Made by a program: the position numbers and the translations under genes | Part shown: positions 1 through 6,905 of the stretch, piece by piece | How positions within the stretch are numbered: the stretch's first letter is position 1 | Layout of the letters: every line of letters begins with the position of its first letter | NCBI GenBank assembly: GCA_903882345.1 | Contig: CAIRWO010000104.1 | Span: 1-16,560, forward strand | Source of the DNA: Candidatus Omnitrophota bacterium | GTDB lineage: Bacteria > Omnitrophota > Gorgyraeia > Gygaellales > Profunditerraquicolaceae | Direction of reading: 5' to 3' | DNA: 16,560 bases | Notes under the pieces: generated by a model | Database searches by the model: none | What the model was told of the DNA's origin: nothing | What the model saw: the letters and a program-made list of their open reading frames with translations, nothing else

Positions 1-709
1 CCTGGATAAGCATGCTCGCCAGTATATTTATTTTATCGCTAAGATACCCCTGCCCGATCCTTACCTCAATGCCTTCCGGGGGTACTACCTGCGCCGGCTC
101 AGGCAATAATATTGTAAATGCGGCGTTGGCGGGGTTGCTTACGTCGATCCTTTTTATTTTAAGCCCGCGCAGCTGGCGGTTATTCCGCACTGTCTTAATT
201 ATATTTACCGCCAGCAGGAGTTCGTTTAGATTATATTCCCTGCCGGCCTGCGACCCGGAAATTTTCCTGTCAAGGCCGTAGATAACCGGAAGCTCATTCG
301 CTGACTGGGCTGTATCCAGAGGCATATCAAACAGCGCCGCGTCGTTATCAACATAGAAATAACGGTATAATTTTACGCAGGCAATCGGCTGGCGCCTGAT
401 AAAATACGCGAACAACCGGTCGGGGAATACGCGGATCAGCTTGATCTGCCTATAGCCCGGGTAGATCACCGCGATATTGCGTTCCTCTTGCTCCAGGTCT
501 ATCGCCATGAGGTTACGGCCGACAAGAAAAGAAAGATCAATGCTGCTGTTGGCAACGCTGCCTTCTCTGATGACTATATCCCGTATCTTGAATAAAGAGT
601 AGTTTCTCGCTGCGCGGCCCAATATAACAACGGCAAAAAACAAAATTAGGGCGATCGCTGCTAATCCCGCCAGCAGCTTAAGAGGCAGCTTTAGTTTTCG
701 CTTTATCAT
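1..709 (-). CDS. ftsQ: Cell division protein FtsQ/DivIB, 3' end outside window (partial)
   Basis: Bitopic divisome protein that, with FtsL and FtsB, activates the septal synthase FtsW-FtsI. I translated 236 codons from an ATG at 709 to the window edge without a stop. The protein has a basic cytoplasmic start, one membrane segment at about residues 11-31, and a periplasmic part in which residues ~38-110 fit a POTRA domain. Typical FtsQ phrases follow: FPDRLFAYFIRRQPIA (95-110) and the 'YVDxD' turn at 119-123. An in-frame TGA five codons upstream of the ATG limits extension. The start lies inside ddl (32-nt overlap) and has no convincing Shine-Dalgarno, so it may depend on translational coupling. 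Position directly after ddl is the classical dcw order, and ftsA/ftsZ would be expected to follow outside the window. Assignment rests on topology, context and weakly conserved motifs, as usual for this fast-evolving family. Confidence 0.87.
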   Translation of the reverse strand, partial: MIKRKLKLPLKLLAGLAAIALILFFAVVILGRAARNYSLFKIRDIVIREGSVANSSIDLSFLVGRNLMAIDLEQEERNIAVIYPGYRQIKLIRVFPDRLFAYFIRRQPIACVKLYRYFYVDNDAALFDMPLDTAQSANELPVIYGLDRKISGSQAGREYNLNELLLAVNIIKTVRNNRQLRGLKIKRIDVSNPANAAFTILLPEPAQVVPPEGIEVRIGQGYLSDKINILASMLIQ

Positions 710-1691
710 ATGCCAGCTGTATCAATTTAACGCATAATTGGGCAAAGCCGATACCCGCAACCTTCGCTGCCTTAGGTAGAAGGCTCGTCTCAGTGAAACC
801 GGGAATAGTATTAACTTCCAATACAAAAGGGATATTGCCGTCTGCGAGAATAATGTCTACCCGTGAACAACCGAAACACCCGAGGGCCTTATGCGCGCCG
901 AGTGCCTTTCTGCCTAAATCCACCGTAACCGCGGCATCCAGTTCAGCCGGCACTATATAATTCGTCAAACCGTGTTGGTATTTTGCCTCATAATCAAAAA
1001 ATCTTTTTTTAGGGATGATCTCGATCACCGGCAGGACGTTTTCGTCCAAAATGCCTACCGTAACTTCCCGGCCACGGATATATTCTTCAATGATAATCTT
1101 ATCGTCGAAACTAAATGCCAGAGCGATCGCCGCAGGTAAATCTTGTTTTTTATCCACAATTGAAAGGCCGACGCTGGAGCCATGCGCAACAGGCTTAACC
1201 ACCAGGGGAAAACTAAACGCACTGGAAAAACCAGCATTGGAAACACCGGCGTTCTTACGGACTACCTCGTAGCGGGGCACCGCGATACCCTGCGCCTGGA
1301 ATATCAGGCGGGAGGCAACCTTATCCATTGCCAGCATACTTGCTTTAACCCCGGAACCGGTATAAGGAATACCGATCTCGTCAAGGATTGCCTGGATCTG
1401 GCCGTCTTCGCCGAAACGGCCGTGCAGCGCCAAAAAAGCACAATCTATGCCGGATGATCTGATTAAATCTATGTTCTCTTTAATGCCGGCAGTTTTAATA
1501 TCTATAGCAGCTACCTCCAGCCCCAGTCCTTTCAGGCTTTCATATACAGCCTTGCCTGACTTTAGCGAGATTTCCCTCTCTGTTGACGGACCCCCCATCA
1601 AAACCCCGATCCTGCCGAAACGGCTGATATCAGCGCTTAGCCCGTTGCCGTTTGCTGTTTGCCGTTTGCTGTTTGCCGTTTCTACTGCCAT
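678..1691 (-). CDS. ddl: D-alanine--D-alanine ligase, with repeat-encoded N-terminal extension
   Basis: ATP-grasp ligase making D-Ala-D-Ala for addition by MurF, in the cytoplasm; 337 residues. Visible motifs: VLMGGPSTERE (30-40, with the substrate-binding Glu), the LHGRFGEDG loop (89-97), KPVAHGSSVG (166-175) for nucleotide and phosphate binding, and EVNTIPGFT (292-300) carrying metal ligands. YEAKY at 234-238 keeps the omega-loop Tyr typical of D-Ala-D-Ala rather than D-Ala-D-Lac ligases. Residues 1-25 are extra compared with E. coli DdlB and come largely from a heptad tandem repeat. No alternative start exists before the essential VLMGG segment, and GGAGA lies 7 nt before the ATG, so the extension appears to be translated. 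The gene overlaps the end of murB by 10 nt and the start of ftsQ by 32 nt. Confidence 0.96.
   Translation of the reverse strand: MAVETANSKRQTANGNGLSADISRFGRIGVLMGGPSTEREISLKSGKAVYESLKGLGLEVAAIDIKTAGIKENIDLIRSSGIDCAFLALHGRFGEDGQIQAILDEIGIPYTGSGVKASMLAMDKVASRLIFQAQGIAVPRYEVVRKNAGVSNAGFSSAFSFPLVVKPVAHGSSVGLSIVDKKQDLPAAIALAFSFDDKIIIEEYIRGREVTVGILDENVLPVIEIIPKKRFFDYEAKYQHGLTNYIVPAELDAAVTVDLGRKALGAHKALGCFGCSRVDIILADGNIPFVLEVNTIPGFTETSLLPKAAKVAGIGFAQLCVKLIQLAYDKAKTKAAS
1640..1681 (-). repeat. Heptad tandem repeat (AAACRGC) at the murB/ddl junction
   Basis: Read on the minus strand, five perfect heptads alternate AAACGGC / AAACAGC (1681 down to 1647), followed by a degenerate sixth copy, AACGGGC (1646-1640). 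The array abuts the murB stop codon (TAG at 1684-1682) and lies wholly inside the 5' end of ddl, where it encodes the ETANSKRQTANGNG-like segment. Because 7 is not a multiple of 3, adding or losing single units would shift the ddl frame. I saw no other copy in this window. Its origin (slippage or a dispersed repeat family) cannot be decided here. Confidence 0.93.
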
Positions 1692-2566
1692 ATTTTTATC
1701 TCCGGCTGTAAATCAATGTTGAATTTATTTTTTACTTTTGTCTTTACCAAACGCATTAACATTAAAACATGCTTCGCGCTTGCGTTACCCATATTCACGA
1801 TGAAATTGGCATGCCGCGGGCAAATGCAGGCATCGCCTATGCGCTTACCTTTTAACCCGCAGAGATCTATCAGTATGCCTGCGGAAATTGTTTCAGAAGG
1901 ATTTTTAAACACGCAGCCCGCAGACGGCAAAGATAATTCCTGCTTGTCCCTGCGCCAGCTTAAACGCTCCCTGACGACTGCCTCTAACTCCTGCCTTTTT
2001 TTACTACGGGACCTGAAACGAGCGGACAAAACTATATACTTTGCCAAGCTGGAACTACGGTAAGCAAATTTTATATCCTTGCGTTTAAGCCCCTTTATTT
2101 TTCCATTATAATCCATTACCTGAACTTCTTCAACTAAATCGCCGATATTTTTTTCCCGTACACCCGCGTTCATTGCCAGCGCCCCTCCGATTGTACCGGG
2201 AATACCGGCAAAAAGCTCAAAGGCCGATACGCATTTATTTTTAGAAAGGCTGATCACCCGGCTAAGCATACAGCCTGCCCCGACAGTTAAGCCTTTGGCT
2301 TTAAAATCAATTTCTTTAAAACAGGAAGAGCCTAATTTAATCACCAGCGCATTCAGGCCTTTGTCGTTGGCGAGGATATTACTGCCTGCGCCGATCACAA
2401 ATACCGCCAGCTTACGGCCTTTTGCCAACTCAAGCAGCAGTTTTAAATCGGCAAAATCTTGCGGTTCAATGAAATATTTTACCGGACCGCCGATTTTAAA
2501 CGTCGTATGCTTTTTGAGCGGCTCCCCGAATTTGACCTTGCCCTTTAAGTTCTCCCACCAGTTCAT
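1682..2566 (-). CDS. murB: UDP-N-acetylenolpyruvoylglucosamine reductase (type II MurB)
   Basis: FAD/NADPH-dependent reductase converting UDP-GlcNAc-enolpyruvate to UDP-MurNAc in the cytoplasm; 294 residues. FAD-binding motifs: TTFKIGGP (21-28), VIGAGSNIL (57-65) and GIPGTIGGALAMNAG (121-135). Catalytic region: AYRSS (168-172, Arg170 corresponding to E. coli Arg159), PSAGCVFKNP (214-223) and LQPEI (286-290, Glu289 corresponding to E. coli Glu325). The short YRSS region without the E. coli-type insertion indicates a type II enzyme. The position of the proton-donating serine (E. coli Ser229) is Cys218 here, codon TGC at 1915-1913. The ATG at 2566 is supported by AAAGG with a 6-nt spacer and lies 71 nt inside murC in another frame. 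Confidence 0.96.
   Translation of the reverse strand: MNWWENLKGKVKFGEPLKKHTTFKIGGPVKYFIEPQDFADLKLLLELAKGRKLAVFVIGAGSNILANDKGLNALVIKLGSSCFKEIDFKAKGLTVGAGCMLSRVISLSKNKCVSAFELFAGIPGTIGGALAMNAGVREKNIGDLVEEVQVMDYNGKIKGLKRKDIKFAYRSSSLAKYIVLSARFRSRSKKRQELEAVVRERLSWRRDKQELSLPSAGCVFKNPSETISAGILIDLCGLKGKRIGDACICPRHANFIVNMGNASAKHVLMLMRLVKTKVKNKFNIDLQPEIKIWQ
1699..1703 (-). promoter_or_regulatory. Ribosome binding site of ddl
   Basis: GGAGA lies 7 nt upstream of the ddl ATG at 1691, inside the end of murB. It matters because it fixes the start upstream of the heptad repeat, so the repeat-encoded residues should be part of the protein. Confidence 0.7.
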
Positions 2567-3899
2567 CGCAGACCTTTACAATATCGCCCGCGCCAAGAGT
2601 AATTACCAGATCGCCGGCCTTTAGCACCTTTAAGAGATGCGCTATCAACTGCTCCTTGTGCAAAAAGGCCGCCTCTTTTTGCGGCGTGTATTCTTTTATC
2701 TTCTCATAAATGCGCCTGCCGGAAACTCCCTCGATAGCCGGTTCGCTTGCCGCGTAGATATCCGTAATAATAACGTAGTCGGCTTGAGTGAAGCTGTGCC
2801 CGAATTCTTCCAGCAATAGTTGCGTGCGTGTATAACGATGGGGCTGGAATATTGCGATGATCCTACCGGGGTTCATGTTTCTCACCGCTTCAAGCGTCGC
2901 CTTTATCTCCGTAGGATGATGCGCGTAATCATCGATCACCGTGTAACCATTGTCCCTAAACTTAACTTCCATGCGCCTGCCGGAACCCCGGTAACCGGCG
3001 AGCGCCTTTTTTATTACTGCCGTATCAATACCCAGTTCTATGCCTAAGGCAATTACGGAAAGGGCGTTAGAGATATTATGCAGCCCGGCGAGAGAAAGGC
3101 TGAACCTGCCTATGGGCTTATGATTGTAGATACAATCGAACCAGGAAGATAACCCCTCCATATTAATATTCCCCGGATGGATATCCGCATTGCTGTTCAG
3201 CCCGAATAAAACTTTTCTGCCTTTGTAGCCGGCTAAAATGCTTTTCAGGTTAGGATCATCCCCGCAGCAAAATACGCATCCGTTCTTTTTAGTCTTTGCG
3301 ATAAACTGCCCAAAGGCAGCCAGCTCATTTTCAAAATTTTTGTAGTAATCAAGGTGTTCGCGGTCAATGTTGGTGATTATGGAATAACGGGGATTATAAT
3401 ACAAAAAGGAACCGTCCGATTCGTCCGCTTCCGCCACAAAAAATTCTCCGTCTCCAAAATAGGCATTCGTATCGGTATTCTTTAATATCCCGCCGATTGC
3501 CGCGGTGGGCCGCAGGCCCGCTTCCGAAAGCAGGAGAGAAACCAGCGATGTCGTGGTCGTTTTACCGTGGCTTCCGGTAACGGTAATCACCTGTTTATCC
3601 TTCATAAGTTCGGCCAGCGCCTGGCCGCGCTTGATCACCGGGATCCCCCGCCTTTTTGCCTCAATCATCTCGGGATTGTCGTCTTTGATCGCAGAGGAAT
3701 AAACAACGGTATCCGCGCCGTTTACATTCTCCGGGCTATGCCCGGTAAATATATCGGCACCCGCCCTGGCCAGGTCTGCGGTTACTTTATTTTCTCTTAA
3801 ATCGGATCCGCTTACCTTGGTCCCTTTCCGCAAGAGGATCAAGGCGATCCCGCTCATTCCTATGCCGCCGATGCCGATGAAGTGTATATGCTTATTCAT
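2496..3899 (-). CDS. murC: UDP-N-acetylmuramate--L-alanine ligase
   Basis: Mur ligase adding L-Ala to UDP-MurNAc, the first amino acid of the stem peptide; 467 residues, a normal family length. Three-domain layout: the N-terminal UDP-binding fold begins IHFIGIGGIGMSGIA (5-19), the central ATPase domain has the P-loop GSHGKTTTT (109-117), the EADESDGSF segment (157-165) and NIDREHLDYY (177-186), and the C-terminal domain follows DDYAHHPTEI. The start ATG overlaps the TGA stop of the preceding peptidase gene (ATGA, 4 nt), and the Shine-Dalgarno is weak, so coupling is likely. The 3' end runs 71 nt into murB in a different frame. It is not fused to ddl (as in chlamydiae) or to murB. Confidence 0.97.
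   Translation of the reverse strand: MNKHIHFIGIGGIGMSGIALILLRKGTKVSGSDLRENKVTADLARAGADIFTGHSPENVNGADTVVYSSAIKDDNPEMIEAKRRGIPVIKRGQALAELMKDKQVITVTGSHGKTTTTSLVSLLLSEAGLRPTAAIGGILKNTDTNAYFGDGEFFVAEADESDGSFLYYNPRYSIITNIDREHLDYYKNFENELAAFGQFIAKTKKNGCVFCCGDDPNLKSILAGYKGRKVLFGLNSNADIHPGNINMEGLSSWFDCIYNHKPIGRFSLSLAGLHNISNALSVIALGIELGIDTAVIKKALAGYRGSGRRMEVKFRDNGYTVIDDYAHHPTEIKATLEAVRNMNPGRIIAIFQPHRYTRTQLLLEEFGHSFTQADYVIITDIYAASEPAIEGVSGRRIYEKIKEYTPQKEAAFLHKEQLIAHLLKVLKAGDLVITLGAGDIVKVCDELVGELKGQGQIRGAAQKAYDV
2573..2577 (-). promoter_or_regulatory. Ribosome binding site of murB, inside murC
   Basis: AAAGG is spaced 6 nt from the murB ATG at 2566. It decides the start: the protein from this ATG has the expected MurB N-terminus (TTFKIGGP by residue 28), so the 71-nt overlap with the end of murC is real rather than a start-calling error. 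Confidence 0.65.
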
Positions 3900-4693
3900 T
3901 TCTTAAGGTATTTCTGCCAAGCCTGGTCAAATTCCTGTAAATTGGAAAACGGGTAAACCGAACAGATCGCCCTTTGCAGGTCCCTTTTATCGCGCAGGTC
4001 CTGGCAGAATAATACGAAACTATCCTTGCCGAACTCCTTGATCAAATAATCAACTATGCTTATCGCTTCGGCATAATAAAGCTGCGCGGAAGCAGTATCA
4101 GTTATTGACTGCGGATTGATTGCCGTAAGCTTTTCCAGGGAATGAAGTGTTCCGTTAGCCGCCGCCTTCCTGGCCAGCGGCAGGGCCATAGAATACTGTA
4201 AACTCTGCTGGTAAGAGGCCACGCCCTCATCCAACCAGGTAGGTACGGCAGGATTATCAGAACCCACAAACTCCCGGAAGATTATATGCCCCATTTCATG
4301 GGGCAGGACAGTTTCAAAAAAACCCTGCGCATAAGGATAAGTGTAAATTAATTTTTCCCGCGGCCGCGCTGCGCCCACAGACCAGGCAGGCTGTTTGGTA
4401 GAAACACGGTAGTCATCGGCATTATCGTAGATATAGATATTGGCGCGGTTATCCCAGAGCCAGAAATTAAAACGGGTAAATCCGAGGTTCTCGGCGATTT
4501 TGTCGTAATAATCTTCTGCCCGGTTTATTATCTGCTCAATGAATTCTTGCGGGGCTTTCTTAAAAGATACTATGAAATGGGTACTTTTGGAAGTATCCCA
4601 GTTCTGCGTAGTTTCGGCATCTACCGGAACTACGGCAAAGGCCGGCCCATAAAGCATAGATACTACAGATATCGCCAGAAAAATTTTCTTCAT
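3896..4693 (-). CDS. Secreted zinc metallopeptidase, 'peptidase MA'-like (gluzincin)
   Basis: Predicted exported peptidase of 265 residues. A Sec signal peptide is clear: MKK, a hydrophobic stretch 4-19, and an AFA cleavage site near residue 20. The catalytic core is LPHEMGHIIF (130-139) with His132, Glu133 and His136, followed about 20 residues later by PTWLDEGVASY (151-161), whose Glu156 would be the third zinc ligand, the arrangement of HExxH gluzincins such as the peptidase MA family. The following YYAEAISIVDYLIKEFG helix (207-222) is also typical of that family. The substrate is unknown. It lies 5 nt after murG and shares ATGA with murC, so it is co-translated with precursor-synthesis genes, although a mature product would act in the periplasm or outside. 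No clear Shine-Dalgarno precedes the ATG. A peptidoglycan or divisome link is only a context-based inference. Confidence 0.82.
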   Translation of the reverse strand: MKKIFLAISVVSMLYGPAFAVVPVDAETTQNWDTSKSTHFIVSFKKAPQEFIEQIINRAEDYYDKIAENLGFTRFNFWLWDNRANIYIYDNADDYRVSTKQPAWSVGAARPREKLIYTYPYAQGFFETVLPHEMGHIIFREFVGSDNPAVPTWLDEGVASYQQSLQYSMALPLARKAAANGTLHSLEKLTAINPQSITDTASAQLYYAEAISIVDYLIKEFGKDSFVLFCQDLRDKRDLQRAICSVYPFSNLQEFDQAWQKYLKK

Positions 4694-4698
4694 ATTTT

Positions 4699-5799
4699 TT
4701 AATTAAAAGAGACAGCTTCCTTAACCAGCAAACCGGCGGCATCCTGAACTTTAAAACCTGCAAATTTTCCGCGCATCTGGTCGAGGCGGGAACGGTCGAG
4801 GATCAGTGCTTCCAAGTTCTTCTTCAGGGCTTCAGCGCTCAAATCATTATCCTTAATTATAACCGCGCAACCTTTTTCTTCAAGCACCTTCGCGTTTCTA
4901 TACTGATGTTCATACGCGTAGGGATAAGGGATTAATATTGCCGGCAGGCAAAAATATATCAATTCCGCGATGCTCGTAGCCCCAGCCCTTGACAAGACAA
5001 TGTCGCTTGCGCTATAGGCATAGTGCATCGGTTCAAGAAAATCAAACAGGGCAAACCCGACACCCAAATTATTATACCGCTCTTTAATCAGCGCATAATC
5101 CGCTCTGCCCGACAGATGAATTACCTGCAGGCCTGTATTGCCCCTGATCAAGGAAAGCGCATTCAGGAATCCTTCGTTGATATTGCTGCTGCCTTGGCTG
5201 CCGCCCATAACCAAGACGGTTAATTTATCTTTACTGAATCCAAAATAATCCCGCGCCTGCTGCTTATCTACGCGCAGCATTTTTTTTCGCAGCGGGTTGC
5301 CGGTTGTCACGATCTTATGCCTGTGCCTCTGAAGATACTCCCGGCTTTCTGCAAATGAAACAGCGATCTTATCGGCAAATTCTGCCAGCAGTTTATTGGC
5401 CCTGCCGGGCATTACGTTCTGTTCGTGGATCAAGGTTTTCGCCCGCAGCAGCCAGGCCAAGATTACCACCGGCACGCTGGTAGCGCTGCCAAAACCAACT
5501 ACAATATCCGGATGAAATTCCAACAGGATACGCAGGCTTTGCAATGCCGCTTTAAACAATCCTAATAAATTTTCAAGATCCTCGCGCTTAAGGCCGAACC
5601 TGACCGAAGCCAAAGGGATAAACTCAATTTTATAACCGCAGTCTTTAATGCAGCCCGTATTGGTTCTGGACTTTTCCGGTAAAAGCAAAAGCGCGTCGAT
5701 ATCATGGTATTTTTCCTTTAGCGATTCAAGAAAGGCCAAGGCAGGAAAGATATGCCCGCCGCTTGAGCCGGCAGCCACCAGTATCCTGACGGGCTTCAT
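4699..5799 (-). CDS. murG: Lipid II synthase (UDP-GlcNAc:undecaprenyl-PP-MurNAc-pentapeptide GlcNAc transferase)
   Basis: GT28 glycosyltransferase at the inner face of the membrane converting lipid I to lipid II; 366 residues. N-domain: the glycine loop AAGSSGGHIFPALA (9-22) and IHEQNVMPGRANK (124-136). C-domain, donor binding: VMGGSQGSSNINE (197-209), LSRAGATSIAEL (269-280, Glu279 expected to contact the UDP-sugar) and PYPYAYEHQYRNA (291-303). The second glycine loop, usually GFGGYxS, reads VGFGSATS (101-108). The ATG overlaps the ftsW TGA (ATGA) and is preceded by GGAGAA, a good ribosome binding site. Its place after ftsW is canonical. Confidence 0.97.
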   Translation of the reverse strand: MKPVRILVAAGSSGGHIFPALAFLESLKEKYHDIDALLLLPEKSRTNTGCIKDCGYKIEFIPLASVRFGLKREDLENLLGLFKAALQSLRILLEFHPDIVVGFGSATSVPVVILAWLLRAKTLIHEQNVMPGRANKLLAEFADKIAVSFAESREYLQRHRHKIVTTGNPLRKKMLRVDKQQARDYFGFSKDKLTVLVMGGSQGSSNINEGFLNALSLIRGNTGLQVIHLSGRADYALIKERYNNLGVGFALFDFLEPMHYAYSASDIVLSRAGATSIAELIYFCLPAILIPYPYAYEHQYRNAKVLEEKGCAVIIKDNDLSAEALKKNLEALILDRSRLDQMRGKFAGFKVQDAAGLLVKEAVSFN

Positions 5800-6890
5800 G
5801 GATATTCTCCGGTACGGGCGATGTTCAAGAGTATCCCTACTGCCACCATGTCAAACATCAGCGAAGACCCGCCGTAACTGATGAACGGGAGGGGCAGGCC
5901 CTTTGTCGGAAGCAGGCCGCAGGAAACGCCGATATTTATCACCGCCCTCAAACAAATCATTAAGACCAGACCAAGGCTTAAAAAATACCCGAATTTATTC
6001 GGGGCGTTTTTAATTATCTTGATCCCCTGCTGGATAAAAATTATGAAAAGTATAATTATACTCAATGTCCCCAACAGGCCGAGTTCTTCGCCGATTATGG
6101 AAAAGATGAAATCGGTATGCGCGGCAGGCAGGTAAAATAATTTCTGCCGCGAATGGCCGAGCCCTACGCCGAATATTCCGCCGGAGCCCAAGGCAACCTG
6201 CGACTGGATAATTTGAAAACCGCTCCCCTTTGGATCAAGCCAGGGATTCAAAAACGCCATGATCCTCATCCTCCGGTAAGCTACGCGGAAAATTAATATA
6301 TATAAAGCGGGGATACTCGCCAAAAAAAGCGATAATAAATAGCTAAGCCGCGTGCCGGCGACAAAGACCATCGTGATGACTACCAGGCTGACCGATATGG
6401 TCGTGCCTAGATCCGGCTGTATAAGGATAAGCAGGCTGACGCCGCCCAGAACAAGCATCGGCGGCAAAAAGCCCTTGCGGAAATCACGGATAAAATTATC
6501 CTTACGGCAGATAAAATCCGCAACATAAATGATTACGGCAAGTATCGCCAGCTCCGAAGGCTGAAAACTGATAAATTTATACCTGAACCAGCGCTGGGCG
6601 CCGGATACCTCCCTGCCTATCCCCGGTATTAAAACCAAGACCAGTAAAAAGAAAGCTACCGCAAGCAGGGGTTTGGAAATTTCCTGTAATTTTCTGTAAT
6701 CAATACACATCATCAAAAAGGCAAGCGCGGCTCCGACAAAAAGAAAAACCAGGTGCCTTTTAAAAAAGAAAAAACTATCCTTGTACTTTTCCGCCGCGTA
6801 AATACTTGAAGAACTATAGATCATCACGATCCCCACGCAGATCAGCATGATCGTAATCGTGAATAAATTCAGGCGGATATTCCTGACCAT
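5796..6890 (-). CDS. ftsW: SEDS-family septal peptidoglycan glycosyltransferase FtsW
   Basis: Polytopic membrane protein polymerising lipid II at the septum with FtsI; 364 residues and about ten hydrophobic segments. SEDS signatures: AQRWF (98-102), FQPSELA (109-115), IQPDLGT (157-163), the GGIFGVGLG loop (237-245), AAHTDFIFSIIGEELG (256-271) with the putative catalytic Asp260, and LPFISYGGSS (334-343). FtsW and RodA share these motifs. The FtsW call rests on the dcw position between murD and murG. The start ATG lies 15 nt after the murD stop, with a GGGG stretch upstream as a modest ribosome binding site. Confidence 0.94.
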   Translation of the reverse strand: MVRNIRLNLFTITIMLICVGIVMIYSSSSIYAAEKYKDSFFFFKRHLVFLFVGAALAFLMMCIDYRKLQEISKPLLAVAFFLLVLVLIPGIGREVSGAQRWFRYKFISFQPSELAILAVIIYVADFICRKDNFIRDFRKGFLPPMLVLGGVSLLILIQPDLGTTISVSLVVITMVFVAGTRLSYLLSLFLASIPALYILIFRVAYRRMRIMAFLNPWLDPKGSGFQIIQSQVALGSGGIFGVGLGHSRQKLFYLPAAHTDFIFSIIGEELGLLGTLSIIILFIIFIQQGIKIIKNAPNKFGYFLSLGLVLMICLRAVINIGVSCGLLPTKGLPLPFISYGGSSLMFDMVAVGILLNIARTGEYP

Positions 6891-6905
6891 TTAATACTGC
6901 CCCAG

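Noticed and set aside
1640..1681. CRISPR-like or mobile-element reading of the heptad array
   Set aside because: The units are 7 nt, contiguous and without spacers, and no terminal inverted repeats or transposase are present. It is a simple tandem repeat.
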